Source: Rotaria macrura (lineage: Eukaryota > Rotifera > Eurotatoria > Philodinida > Philodinidae). From it: 64,000 bases of DNA. How positions within the stretch are numbered: the stretch's first letter is position 1; each line of letters opens with the position of its first letter. Where the stretch lies: positions 97,736 to 161,735 of the forward strand of contig OENT01000206.1 in NCBI GenBank assembly GCA_900239685.1, read 5' to 3'. The translations under genes were made by a program, and so were the position numbers. Under the pieces are notes generated by a model, which saw only the letters and a list, made by a program, of their open reading frames with translations, did no database searches and was not told the origin of the DNA. Below are positions 1 through 14,239 of the stretch, piece by piece.

Positions 1-2119
1 TTTTATTAATAAACCAAACCAAAACAAAAACTAAATTAGAAATACAAATTCTTATTTGTTTACTACATTACATCGTGTTCATTCGAACCACAAACAAGAA
101 TTTGATTTGTATGGAATAATAAATTTTCCGAAGTAATCTGCACATCAATGGGCAATTTGTAAGCGTACCTCATACTTAGCCCTGTAATGAAGATATTCAT
201 ATGATAGTGCATGATGAATTCATGCTATTTTATGTTTAAATTTTTCTTGCGTTCACTTGTCTCGTGTCTAATGTAAACAATGGATAGGATAAACATATCC
301 GGAGTGCTTTGTTTTGACAATAGAATGTGCTAATTTTACATTGAAGATGATATTGATAAATTGTATTCTATGCTGTAGGCGTTATAAAAAACTGGTTTTT
401 GTTTTCAAGAAGGAACTGAGTATTAATAATAGGGTATTATTCTCTCATCAAGAATGGCCATTATAATAATAATATTATTTGCTTGCGTCAAGTATGATAT
501 GCGTGCCTCCTTTTCATTTTATCTATTCCCGATCTTCGAACGGATCTCTTTTCTTGCGTACTAAAACACGTTCTCGTCATTAAGATATAAGAAGATAATA
601 ATTTCCTATTATAACTTGTTTATTCCATCGGTACATATTTGTCATCGATTTATGAAAAATTAAGTCGTGATTGATAATTGTTTGTTTTTATCAGTCTGCA
701 TTTTTACATGTATTTTGCTTCTCGTTTGAATTATTGATAAAATAAATATTATACTGCCGACCGTGTTTACAGACACAAAGAAACATGATTGTAATGAGAG
801 TATTCACTTGACACAATTAATTCTTAGAAAAATACCGCATAGGTTTTCTTTTTCTCGTTTCCTTTTCTATTTTTTTTAGAAAATAGTATGAAGAATAATG
901 ATGATAATATGAGAACTCGATTACCTTCCGAGAAATAGTATAAAAGAGAACGATGTCAATATGAATGTGACATATTTTTATTATCGATATCGACAAATGC
1001 TAGATTCAACATAACAACATAGAGTAATAAGGTCAGTTCCTGCGTCTTTCCTTCTTTTTCTTATTTTTGATAGTTAATTCAATTTGTGAATTAATGTAAA
1101 CATATCGAAGTTTAGCCTCGAAAGACATTTTCTTTCAATTAATCTATTAACCAATACGAATGAGCACTTTTATGTTAATGACTAGATCAACTCTTAAAAC
1201 ATTTTTGAAAAGTATTTCATGTAGAAAGCTCTTCATGACGAGTATGATTCTTGACATCATTCATTCAAGTATTCTTTAAAGAATTTCTGCATCAATTGCA
1301 TGATTACTGCGAGTCATTGCTTTGCTCTTCTGCTTGGTAATGCAGTCTTATTACTATTTTCAAACGTTGAGTTAATACTAAGAGTGAAATAGAAGAAAAA
1401 AGTTCATATATATTATGACGAGTATTTCAAGTTTGTTGAACGCGTCCGTTGATGATCATTTTAAGGCATTATTCTTTTTAGTTTTCCTATCTACGTCGTA
1501 GACTTGTCGTGCATGTACGTACATTTATGTATATAGATGAGGGACATTATTTATATGTTTTCTTGATATGCATTAGAAAAACAATCTGGTCATCATGACC
1601 TTCGTAGGTATTGTTATCTAAAATATGTACTCATATTATTGGCAAAATTCATCTGGAATCTTCTAGACTATCGTGATTGAATACAATGCAAAGGAAAACT
1701 ATGATGTTATTCAATGAAATGATTAATATCGTATCGAAAAACGTGGATAACTTACTAGTATTAGTAGGTTAATCATGTTTTGATGAGAAGCAGATATAGA
1801 CATCAAACATGTTTTAGAAAATTTCATTAGAATAGTACATATTTAATATTCGATCAGTAGATAATGAATAGATAATTAGTCGATGATTACCGATGATTCA
1901 TATTTCAGTAAAGAATGTATATACGATTACTAGTCGATTCATTCATGTAGAAATGTGTTCGAGTGACGTAATGGTTGAGATTTGTTGAGGATGATGTTGC
2001 TTACTTAACTAACAGCTTATCTTTCTTTTCTTATTAATTCAACTTGAATAAACACAGAAAAAAAAAGTTCTTTGACCATGAACATTTTTTTTTCTCATCT
2101 TCTTATTTCATTTATTCAG
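1..2119. other. 5' region upstream of the first recognised ANKFN1-like exon
   Basis: AT-rich sequence with no open frame or exon that I can recognise. It probably holds upstream introns, the missing 5' exon(s) or the promoter of the ANKFN1-like gene that follows. The first exon I can place begins at 2120 in mid-codon, so at least one coding exon lies here or before the window. Confidence 0.4.
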
Positions 2120-5100
2120 ACAACAAATTCAAAAATCAACAACGTCTAACATATCATCGGAAGCAATTACATCTAATGAAAATAAATTAACACCTTTGAA
2201 ATTAAAAACGATGAATAAAAAACGTAATAATAGATCGCGACGTTTCTCATTAGCTAAATTCGAATTATCAAATGTCGACTCCAATGAAGCAACAGGTTTC
2301 GAAAAAACAATTTTCTTTCAAGTCTAACGGCTATGCATTTCTTTCTTTTAAAATTCTTTTTTAAGATGGACAAAATTCAACAGCTCCATCGGCGAGTCTT
2401 AATCTTATTCAAAAGTTACTCTTCCGACAAATTAATCCTAAAACTCGACCATGTTCTATAGGAGTTCCTGTAGGCAACTTTATTTTAACATATCCGTTAT
2501 TATTACTTTTTTTATTATTGCGTTCATTTATTTTCAGTCAGACGATAATATGTCGACAACAAAAGCACTGAATGGAACACCTACGTAAGAAAATAAAAAC
2601 AGATTTTCTGAATAATCTAAAAATTGACTCTAAAAGATTAATTATTTTCACAAATGTCATATTTATTGCATTAGACTAGTAAAAACCTTAATGATCTACA
2701 TATGCTATCATTTACAAATAGAATGGTTTGAAAATGATGAATTCGACATAGGAGAAAAGTTGGTTGATTTTAGACGACGATGAAATTCTCGTTTGACTCA
2801 TCATATTCGTCCGTTATTCACAATAGTAACGGCTAGAAATTTTCAATGAGCATAATTTGTTTTTCTTGTCGATTCCGTTTGAGCATACGTAGCAATCAAC
2901 TCTAGAAAATTAGATGAATACTAAAAAAAGCTCAAGAAATGAGTATTCCAGTTTCTTTTTCTCATCGATTCCTTTACGAAGAGAAGTCAATTGGGTCTTC
3001 TATCAAGTATCTTTTCAAAACTTCTGTCTATAGTTTGAGAGCGTACTCAAATTAATTCATGAAAAACTAAATGGTACTAAATATTCTTCGTCTATCATAT
3101 GTAAACAAATGTCGACGCCTTGAAGATTGTTACATACTAGAAAGGAATGTTCAACTGAGGATTTGCGTTTTGTTGAAATTCTGAGGAATTTCTCAATATT
3201 TCTAGTTATCAGTGTTACATATGAGAATGCTTTTAGTCAACTATATTTAAATTTTATTTTCAAATTTCTCCGATCAAGAAAGATGATCTTCGCTTCGAAA
3301 TTCATAAGCAAAAACTCTGATTATCTATCTTATACGGAGATAAACGTCGAGCAGCGAACGATGCTTACATTTGTTTCATAGTTGTTAAAATTTTTATTAA
3401 GCCGAACACGCTTTAACAAGATGCTAATCTAACCATGACCCCCGTCGGTACTCTGATCTTTGATCTATGAAATAAGAACCTGTTTATGATCACATTACTT
3501 TCAAGCGAAAAAGTTGTTGTTGTTTTGTTGAAAGAACCCGATAACTAATAGATAGAACGCAGAGTCGTTCAGAAACAAACGATAAATATCAATCGAATTA
3601 GACTCAATTTTACCATTGTACCATTGCTAGAGACGTCTAAATGAACACTTCACATAATGTCAATGGCTAGTCAAGTTATTCTTCGAAATCATTCAACATA
3701 GATAATGATTTGTTCGATGAGTACTAATCTAATAGAATATGATCCTTGTCAGAACACATGACATCTTATATATTCTGAATTTACAGTTCTCTCCCATCGG
3801 ATGTTATTACCGATCTTCGTAAATGAATATTAACGAACTGATAATACTCATGTTGAACTTTAATGCATTCTGTAAGATGCTTTGTCTTCTAATTCATAGT
3901 CTCCGAGCTGCTAGTCCAACATCTTCAAAACTATCTTGGAATAGTTCATCGCCTGGCTCTGTTTCAAAATACAACGTTCATCGGCAAGACGAACAATTTC
4001 AATCGTCACCGTCTAATAAAATAATATCGAAAAGTCATCAATCCGAATTGAATTCATATTTATCGAAACGTCGTAATACAACTGGAAGTATATCGTTCAA
4101 TAAAATTGTTGATACTAAAAATAATCTAAATGGCAACACATTGAAGTTAGTAACAGCCGTTAATGCGTCCAATAGTGCAAATACTAAACTATCAATTGAA
4201 AGTAAAACGATTCCTTTTACTTTTGAGTTTGAAATTAATTTTCAAATTTTAAAGAGGATATTTTTCAAACAGTCGAAGAATCTGATCTAATCACAACAAA
4301 GCAATTGATTCAGACAAATGAAAATATTGTTAATTCGTAAGCTGAATTCATCGAATTTTCATATCGAAAATGATTGACACTCAACATTTTCTTTTCTCTT
4401 AAATGAAGATATAATGAATTTGATTGGCGTCCATTGGATATTGCTATTATGCTTAATAATATTCTTATGGTACAACTTCTTTTTCATCATGGCGCTGAAG
4501 AGAGTTCAAAGCGTATGTTTACTATTTAATACAGTTATTAACATTAGATTTCAGTCGCTATTCATTTATTTTGTTTTGATTTATTTTGTTAAGTTGGATC
4601 ACAACGATCTCGTTATCAAAGTGTTTGTCAGCAATTATCAATTCTTAGTGAAGCGATTTCTGATGAAATCACGAAAAAATCTTCATCGAATAAATTAGCA
4701 CCCGATGATAATCAAGTAGGATTTTGGGAATTATTTTATTTTTCGTTCTCCATTCAATGCAATCTTTGGGAATGATCTCTTTTATTTGCCTTTGTTTGAA
4801 GTCTAGTTGTTTATATTTGTCCATGGAGCATGTTTCATAGTCGTCAGAAGACTTGACGATAACGAGATGTATCAGAGAGTGATAGGAAGATGTATCGAAA
4901 TGAACGCAATAAAGTTTGTCTTCAAAGCCATCTTGTTTCAGTCAAAAGAGAATTTAACTCAAAAAAAAAATAAAATCTAGTATTTTTCTCATACATATTA
5001 TTAATAGCTTGAAAAAACGAATAGTGCTTCGAGAATTCATTTTTTTCCTAATTGACATTTCAATGTTCACGAAAAGAAATTTCGTCAAGTCAAATTACAA

Positions 5101-8100
5101 TAACTGTGTCCCACGATACGCTTTGTGTGTGTCCGTTCAAATCTTAGGCGTTGCATCTTCTTATTTCAGCAGTTTGAAGTTACAGAGGAATGTTGTGTCT
5201 ACACTGGCAAATGATTATTGTACTTTTTCTTCAAACTACGTATGAAAAATCACCTCTAATACTATCATACAGAGTGCTCTCACGCTCGTTCTTGTACTTC
5301 TTACTGAATCGATCTAGGGGTACAACAAATCCAAGGTCATGGAATTTGGGTGCAAATAGATTTGGATTTGTGATTCAGATTTGGTTTGAGTGTAACACGA
5401 ACACAAAGTCGGACGCACGTTAAATTGAAAACAAATCCCAAGTTCAAATCTAAGCCAAACAAAGCAATATCAACAATCCTCTGATCCAAATTTGAACGAA
5501 ATCCACATCTAAGTACCAAAGTCGAACCATAGCCCAAATCCAAGTCTAAACCTTAAAGATTTGTTGCACTCCTAAATTGATCGTTGAATGTGTTCATCAT
5601 TTACATATGCCACGAAGATTATGCTTTAAGTTTGTGAAACATTCGTGAAAAAGAACACAGAATATATTTCATGAGGCGAATTTTGCATAATACAACTTGA
5701 TTCACCTAATGTTACTCACTTTCTTCGTTTTACTGTGCTTCAACTAAACTTGAGCTTAGATAGAACATTTGTTTTTCTATCGAATGCTGAATTTTTATCT
5801 GAGTTACACCCCTCATATTTCCTGAGACTCTCGTAAAGTTTTAAATGCCCTCCAAAATGGTTTTTGCAATTATCAATTTTGAAATCATTTCTCGGTTAAT
5901 TTTCCCTGTAACTGCTATCTTCTTGAATACTGAAACTTGTTCATTTTTATATAGTTCAATAGAATATTCGTTTTTCTATCAGACTATATACTGTTTGTTT
6001 AGCTTAATCTTTATCTTGATAATAAACTTAATGATTTTCTAAGACATTTTCTCGAAAACTTCCTTTTCTGAATCCTCCTTGTTTTTTTTTCGCAATGAGA
6101 TTTTAGTTATCTAAACATCTACATAGTTTACTCGTTTATTTTTGCCCGCATACAGCGTTGATTTCTCTATCGAATCATCGAAGTTTAGTCTGCTTTTCAT
6201 TGGTGTAACGAAAAGTGCTAGGTGACTAAAACTTGAAAAATAAAACTTAGGTGTTCTCCTCGAATACAGGAAGATTTTATTCAATACTTTGTTAAAATGT
6301 GACTCCCATGGATCTCTTCATTCTGAGACCACTGTCACGACAATCAGATCTCATTTTCAATGAGATATTCTCCTTGTAGCTAAATATCACAATGCAAAAC
6401 GTTTTTTGAACAGCTTTGAAAACTTGACTGAATTCTCTGGAAATATTAGGAGAAAATCAGATAAAAAATACACTATTCGATAGAGAAATGAATGTTCTAT
6501 CTAACCATAGAAAAATAAATCACTTCTCAAGTTTTTGTCGAAGTACAGTAAAACGAACGAAAATGAGTAAAAGTAGGTGAATCATGCTGCATGCAATGAC
6601 TTGAAACATGACAATACGATGTGAAATAATGATGTCTCTTTAGTTGCGTCGTTCATCACCGTTAACTGAAAGACAACATCGTCATCGTCGTATAAGTAAA
6701 AATCAACAACAGCAACAACTGAATCAACAACGAATAGCAACACTAACTCAAATGAAAGATAATTATGAGCAAGCAGGTAAAAATTGCAAAGTCACAAGAT
6801 AAATGCGGAAGTTATTTCATATTTTCTATCGAGTTTTGGAAACATAATTAGATTCGTGACAAATAAAGCTGAAAGGATTTCTTTCGATGAGATAGAAAGA
6901 GAAAAAAAAGGAGAGTAGACGATATTCTATGAGTGAACTATAAAATATAACGATCTCAAGTTTTTTCTTTGCATTTGAATAACAAATATTTGTTAAAATA
7001 AAAACCTAAAGGAAATGGACGCTGGGAAAAGACTTCGTTCGACTATGGTGATCGTGAAAATTGCAGTTCGATTTTTAATACGAGCTCAAAAGAAAAATTT
7101 CGATTTCTATTGTCAACGATGTAAGCAAATGATAATAAAATATGAATTCTATTGAATTGCTTCATGCAGATATTCCGGATGCACCAACTAATGTTCATTT
7201 AATGGTAACTGGTTCAGATAATATAACAGTAACATATGACGAACCACTTCGATCGAACGGAGCGATGATTATTAAATATAAAAGTAAAGTTTTTATTGAT
7301 TCTAAATTAATTTTACTATTGTCACTAGTCATTATTATTTGTAATTAGTCGAATGGAGTACAGATGAAAAATTTAATGATGTATCATTTGATATAATCAA
7401 AAATTGCTTTCTTCGAGAATATATTATTCGAAATTTACCTGTCGGACAAAAATGTTATGTTCGAGTATCAGCTGGAAATATGAAAGGTTTCAGTGAAGCC
7501 ACTATTGCTAATCCACCTTATTGTGTACCATCAAGTATGCCGCATTTTATCATGTCAATAAAGAAATACACATTCGTGTCTTTTACAGGTTGGCGAGAAT
7601 TTTCTAAAACAGCACGTACAAATATATGGGATTTACGTTTTGAAGAAATTCTAAATAAAATTTTCAGTGAACGAGAAAGCAGTGGAATCGGTCGAACATT
7701 GGATGGTATTGGTAGATGCATGGTGTTTTGAAATGTTTAACAAAAATAATTTGTCATTTATTTATGAATAGAATCATTGGATACATCAGTGAGAAAGAAT
7801 CCTCGACGAAGTTATGGAAATCTACGAAAAAATCTTCGACAATTATTTCAGTTTTATCCTCGATTAGCGAAATCAATAAAACGGTAAAGTTTCTCCTGCG
7901 TTTTTGTTTTGTGTCAAGCTAAAACGAATTCTATCACGTTTTGTTTGGTTTGGTTTTCACTAGAGGACTTTATCTAGTATCAGTGATGTTGAACAGTGAT
8001 CGAATATTAGTCACAACGGAAGATGTTTTACCGATGGTTGAAGTTGATGAAAATTATGGTCATAATTTACTAACCGACTTTCAATGGTTTATGAAATTAA

Positions 8101-11100
8101 CATTCGTATGGGATGATTTGAAAAGTTTAAGACCTGATTTTGAACGATGTTCCAGTGCAACGTCATTTTATTTACGAATGAAACTTGTTCAAGCAGCGAT
8201 CGAACTTCAAGTAAGAGAGAAAATGAAATAGAAACGTTTGCTTAATTGAATGAGAGTCCAGCTCTGTAGCATCGACACGCTTTCAATCTTGATGTGTCAA
8301 GACATTGAAATGAATTCGAAACTTCGATATCTCCGTAATCGAAGCACTCGTAATGACAACCATCGATTATCTAGAATAACAACGTTGTCTAGCTTAGGGA
8401 AATCGGTACTTATCTTGTAAGTAGACCGACGTCGATTCATGTATTCTTATGATGATTCTCAACTGTTTCTATTTTTGACAATCATGTGTACCCATCTGTA
8501 TTTTATTCGTTTTCTTTCCATTCAAAAATGTTGAGACGCTTCTAATACCGCTCATGTGTGAGTACAATCGAGATGAAAAATCATCCCTTAATCCACTATC
8601 GTAGTAGAATATGACGAACACAAAAAATATCAATCAAAATAGATTGATGATTTCAGAAGCCATGCTAGCAATGATCTCGAGTATAGCAAAAACAAAACGT
8701 CGACATGATATTTTAAGAGAGTATTTTTATTCAGTGTACAGGCAGCGATAAAAACGATTTAAATGAATGAATCAAAGTATTTGAACTTTTTTGTTGATAT
8801 ACCTGCGATATTGTTTGGCAAAGGAATATTTAAGGAACACTTCAATTACATGGATGATGATTTGCCAAAGCCAACGTTTCGATTCACGTATACGATTTTC
8901 CATATAAATGTATTTGTTTGTCAAATAAGACTTTGAAGACTTCCTAGAGTAGTAGAATAGTAATCATGAGTTACTTTTACTCCACTTCCTTGTTGACAGG
9001 TCGTGACAAATTTTCAACTTTGTAGACTAGATTCATTTCGCATTTGTAGCGTATGAGTCAAATGAAAACAAATACGGAAGAGTTGTGTCCAAGAAAAAAA
9101 AAACAAGATACGATCATCTTTTATTTATTAGGAAGAACAGATACGTCGACATTTATTTATTTATTCTATAAGGATTACGCCCACAGGTTTTCCTTGAGTA
9201 AGTCAAACTTGCAATTATTAGATAGTACATGCTCATTTATTCTACAACGTTGTTAGATGATGATTTACTCTTTGTGACATAGTGAGGAAACAAGGTTGTT
9301 GCTCACCTTTGGAACGACAGATTGAAAGGAGAATGTGCCCAACAGAAAAAATGCACCAAGAAAGAGCGCTGTGAACTTTAATTTAAAAAGCAGGATGCTT
9401 ACTACTAAGGTACCGGTAATTATGTTCTATAGACTCATCTCGCTTTACACATCTACAGCATCATTCACTTATATGTACTCATTCTTTTCGTTTTGCTGTA
9501 TCTTGACAATACTCCAGAAGGTTTTCATTTCTATATGATTAGATAGAGTAATGACTATAATATCCAGTTGTTAGGTTTTCTTGTGATTTACGTTTTACTC
9601 CAATGAAATAGTAATTTGATCGTTTTGACATAGTTAGATGGGAAATTCCATTCTCTATCAAACTATCCATTTTCACCCCATCTATTTCTCAGCTTCATTG
9701 AAATTTGAGTGAATTTCTGATCAATAATTTGATGAAAAAATTTAATCATTTGGTTTTCTCCAACACTTTCTAGTCGTTCGTATAAAGATATCGTTAGATA
9801 CAACAAAACTGTCTCTATTGATTCATACAATTTTGACTTGATTTAGTTACAAGGTCCCATAGATGAATGCGAAGTAGTGCGAATATAGTATTGAAAATCT
9901 AGTTCCATAAAAGTGTTCATATCTGAACAGTGAAATTGAATTTTCTCGTCAAATTCAAAACATTGTCAGTCGATTCTGTGTGTAACTTTAATATTAATGT
10001 ACCTCTTCAAACTAAAGCAAGTCTTGAAATAAATAGAATGAAAATCATACAGCTGAACAGAGTAGTCGATGTTAATGAAACACTAAGTTAAATTGTTATG
10101 ATAAATCTTGAAAATAAAACAAATGAATGTTTCACTTCTTTCAAGCTGTTCTCGTTGATAATATGTTCATCATTTTGACATTAGAAAATAGTTTATATGT
10201 GAGTTTAAAATTTATTTATTAGATATGACCATTTTAAAAATATCCTATAACTCATTCATTGTTGAAATACTGTTCATGTTTTCCTTATCGATAATTCAAT
10301 GAAAATGTTTAGACACTGGAAGAGATCAATAATCTTGGTCGTCTGCATCACACATACATTCGAGATCGTGATGGTAACGTTGCATTTATTTTAATAAATG
10401 ATTTATCTTCCGATGCACGTACAAATATTTGTCCACCGAATTTAAAATGGATGGCCATGACAAAATTTTTCGAAATAATGAAGGAATCTTCGTCAGTAAC
10501 AAGCAATACTTGTTCTCAACAAATAATTGAAAATCTTCCAGTATGACTGAAATAAAGTCGAGATTTTTCAAAATTTTCATGCGTAAATATTTGCTTTTGA
10601 AAAAAAAAACAGGAGATGATCGATTTTTATCGTGCATCAATGCGTCGTCTTGATTCTGGTCTATACGTTGCTTATTTGAAAATCCAAAATAGTGTTGATT
10701 CCATACGTGTTCTTGTTAACAAATACATGCCCGGTTCGTTACCGTGCACAAAAATTCGTTCTGTAGCAAATGTTTCAAGGTAAATCCCTTTTCAATCTAT
10801 GTAATGAACCTCCTTTCTTGTTACAAACGTTTTCTATTTCTAGAGAAGAATGGGAATGGTTACATAAAAGTAATAATGAAAGTTCAACCGATGATGAATC
10901 TTCCGACAATTGTCTTGATCTATTTAAAACCCAATTTCGCATTGCAGCTAAAGAACTATTTATTATGTTGGGTAGGAGTTCGACGGGAAGAAAAAGGAAA
11001 CAAATAAAACTTGTCAATGAAATAAATTTATTTAGATATTCCCGATGCACATTTTTCAAATAGTCGAATATATGATTCACAAGTTGTTGAAATTCGTGAT

Positions 11101-12635
11101 GATCTATCATTAATTATTTTGATGTCGACCGCTGATGAAGTGAACATTCTTTCAAGGCCATCGAATCATTCTCTTACGTCATTTATTTATTTACCTATAT
11201 ACATATTTGAAGTTTGTAAGTATTCAACAAAGGACAATATGAGAACGAAGACAAATTACTACTACATACTGAGAATGTTCTAAGCTTCATCTAAATTTAA
11301 TTGTTTCCATTAAATTCACAACTTCCAGAAGATTATCAATGATAGTTTAGCATGTAAAGTTACATGGAGAATAGTTCGATTTTGACATGTTGATATATTA
11401 GTAGGCTTCTATCTGAAACTAGGATATTAGATAAAGAAACCGGCATTGATCTCCAATAACTACATGTATACACACAAGAAAGTTTGATTCTATTCTTGTG
11501 TTGAGAAATAAGATTAACTGTTTTTAATTTACGTATTGTTAAGATTTTATAATCAAGCTATCCTTACAACTATGATTGATCAAACTAAACATAGTCTATT
11601 CTAATCTATACTAGTGGGTCTTTCTTAGACTAAACAATATTTGACTTGAAATCTCATTTTTGCTATCATTCATAAGGTTTGTCTATAGATGAATTCGGTC
11701 AATCGTACGACTACACAATTTTATATACGGATTAAAATTCAGTACATGTATTAAAATGCGAAAGAAATTCCTACGGATATAAATCTCTTTGGGAGCTTTT
11801 TTCCTACTTGTCATCAAGTTCTTATTGTGCTAGAATAACTTTCCATCGATGTTTCATAGATATTGAATAATGTCTATTATATTTAATCTTCATTTTAGTT
11901 CAACATCTAAGTAATAATTATCGTTTTATATGTCAATATAGTCGCGTCTCGATCTGTCTGGATTTTGAACTAATCTATGCACAACAAAATCAACGTGAAG
12001 CTTTTTCAATCAATGAATTAGATGAAACACGTTGTCGTTTAAATCATTTATTATCATGCCAACAAGATCTTGATGATATATGGCGTTTATCACGTTGGCT
12101 CGTTCATGTTATAAATTGTGCAAAAGATAAAACATATTCTGGCATATCATTGAAACCATTTCAATCATCGACGAATTTTATCGAAATAAAACTGGATCGA
12201 TCACCATGTTCAACGTCATCGTTATATGCTTCTAACTATTTACTAGATAATTTTCTTGATAAGGAACAGGATACAATTGAACTAACATTCTACAGACCCT
12301 TACTGACATCAAATACACATATTCCATTTAAATTACGTGTAAATAAAATGACAAAATTAAATGAAATAGCGACAATTATTCTACAACAACAAGAAGATAT
12401 ATTTTTTAAAACGAATTCATTCTTAAATTTTGTTTGGAAGCGTTCGAATCAACGTGAATTCAACCTTGAAGGCAATTTAACAGCGTTTGACATTCAAACT
12501 CGTCTCTCTCGTTTTGGCGGAAAAATTCTCTTACTTTTGAACAGTTCATCATCACCGTATTCATCGAGTTTATTTGTACCTACATCAGAAATTATAACGA
12601 CAAAACCTGGATCAAGTTTAAGTTTAAACATCTAA
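2120..12635 (+). CDS. ANKFN1: ANKFN1 / Wide-awake-like protein (ankyrin + fibronectin III + RA-like domain), 5' partial, 19 exons
   Basis: Exons with matching GT-AG sites and phases: 2120-2295, 2366-2469, 2538-2584, 3787-3818, 3908-4201 (or from 3900), 4273-4336, 4409-4512, 4594-4715, 6643-6775, 7170-7283, 7349-7534, 7589-7705 (or 7711), 7772-7883, 7964-8210, 10313-10540, 10613-10779, 10844-10971, 11036-11215, 11899-12635. They give about 1,096 residues in one frame. The N-terminal part is low-complexity and basic. An ankyrin-like repeat follows (DWRPLDIAIMLNNILMVQLL), then a fibronectin III domain starting IPDAPTNVHLMVTG and containing YVRVSAGNMKGFSEA. Next come SSWREF and the family core RGLYLVSVML, ILVTTEDVLPMVEVDE and WFMKLTFVWDDLKSLR. 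The C-terminus resembles a Ras-associating domain. Drosophila Wide awake is a known relative, linked to circadian control of neuronal excitability; the function here is inferred from family. The start codon is not seen. Two larger introns (4716-6642, 8211-10312) account for the spread; one carries a small repeat element. Confidence 0.85.
5316..5573. mobile_element. 258 bp MITE-like element with AAATCCAA motif array, inside an ANKFN1 intron
   Basis: The ends form an imperfect inverted repeat: AGGGGTACAACAAATCC on the left and, reading the other strand, AGGAGTGCAACAAATCT on the right. Between them AAATCCAA, TTGGATTT and near variants recur in both orientations. No target duplication is obvious. 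There is no coding capacity; weak open frames here are made by the repeats. Confidence 0.6.
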
Positions 12636-12671
12636 CCAAATATAAACATGTGTTTTCATATTTGAAATGTC

Positions 12672-12677
12672 AATAAA
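12672..12677 (+). terminator. Polyadenylation signal AATAAA of the ANKFN1-like gene
   Basis: A canonical AATAAA lies 37 bases after the TAA stop at 12633-12635, a normal position for a short 3' UTR. Confidence 0.6.
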
Positions 12678-12689
12678 TACTATGTGATA

Positions 12690-14230
12690 TTATGTAAACA
12701 GAACAAGTTCGTGTAAGAAATCATGAAGAGCTGTCTGTGAAATTCATTCGTACATAATGCAGTGACAATAAATAGCGTGGCTATTCTGATTTTCATTTGA
12801 ATAATGTATGGTGGGCGTGACCAAACGTTACAGAGTTTCACTTCTTTGACTTCTACGCCCAATATTTCGACAATGAAACAACATTCATCGATAAAATTTT
12901 TAAGAAGGATATAGATATTAGTGGATTCTATTATATTTCCAAAACAAATTGAGTTTGATTGACCAAAGGCATCAAAATTAACAGGCAAAACATCAACTTT
13001 TACGGAATTTCAGAAAACAGAAGTTTTGTTTTGAGCGTACCAGTTAAATGTAGCCTAGATCGTCTCAGATTAATTTTCAAACGACCCCTTAATTACCAAT
13101 TAGAAGATCACAAATGGTGCAATAATAATCGTCATGGACTTTTCCTTTAGCATGTTTCCTATCAGAGAAAACTTCAGAAAAATGACTAGTGCAGAACTTC
13201 ACATGTGTTTTTGCGCTGCTGTGTAGATACTTTCATGTATCTTTTTCCTGTTACAGAACTAATTACTAAGCTCTGATTTCAACACAAATAGATAGTTCCA
13301 AGTTCGATCCACCCAAAAATGACGTATCAAAATCAAATCAAGTTTGCATAATAACACAAAATAAGGACCCAAACCTTTTTTTAAAGGTAAAAAACCTTTG
13401 CGCATCGAAGCATGAATGAAAATATGCCATATTTTTAGAGAATTCGATTTTCTATCCGATGGGAGAGTTTTCGGGATTTTCAATTAGAAATACGAAGGCA
13501 AAAATATTTATTTAACCTTCCAAAATGTTGTTAACTTAAACTTTCAGTATGGAAGTGTAACTTTAATTTGTTTTCGAGATCAGATTCACAATTAGCGCAA
13601 AATGCATTTTCAATCGTTGCTCGAGTGAAAACAAAACAGTCAAATTTTCGAATACGAAGCGGATAGTTAGTTGACCAATGCCCAGATTTAAATAATGCAA
13701 AGTTAGAGTAAAATTGTTTTTCTAGTTCATTTACATTTAGTTTGAAAGCGGTTGAAAAATTGATCAGTACTATTTAGTTTTTGTTTTAATTGATTACGGT
13801 TTGATTGAAAAAAAACCTCGAGTGAAAAAAAATGTGAATTTTAACTATGAATTCACTCTTTTAATATTGTCTGTCAATTGTCTATTCCAGTTGTTTTGTC
13901 ACCATTTGGAAACTATTATATTCAGATTCAATGTTACAAAATGAGTAGAAAAATGTTATTTCAATGAATTAAAAGTTGATAGACTGAAAAGAAATTTATA
14001 CAGTGTAAGTACCCAAACATGCTTGAAAATATATATTTCTAGACAATTTTGTAAGCTTATCTAGGTTTTTGTTAGAAGGGATTAGATACCAGTCTCATAT
14101 CTTATTAGAATCGCTGGTGTGAGTATGGATGCGGGGTGTGCGTGTCTTCTTGTAAACCGACCCACACCCTAAGCATCGTAATTAGTATAATGTAAAATAA
14201 AAGTACATATATTCTTGTCGCTTTCATCAT
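12690..14230. other. Intergenic region, no gene recognised
   Basis: AT-rich sequence between the ANKFN1-like gene and the next possible coding remnants. Short open frames are present, but none shows family motifs or a plausible splice pattern. Confidence 0.45.
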
Positions 14231-14239
14231 TAGGATCGA

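Noticed and set aside
7009-7120. Candidate exon reading NGRWEKTSFDYGDRENCSSI
   Set aside because: Neither end joins the neighbours in phase, while exons 6643-6775 and 7170-7283 join directly and keep the family sequence.
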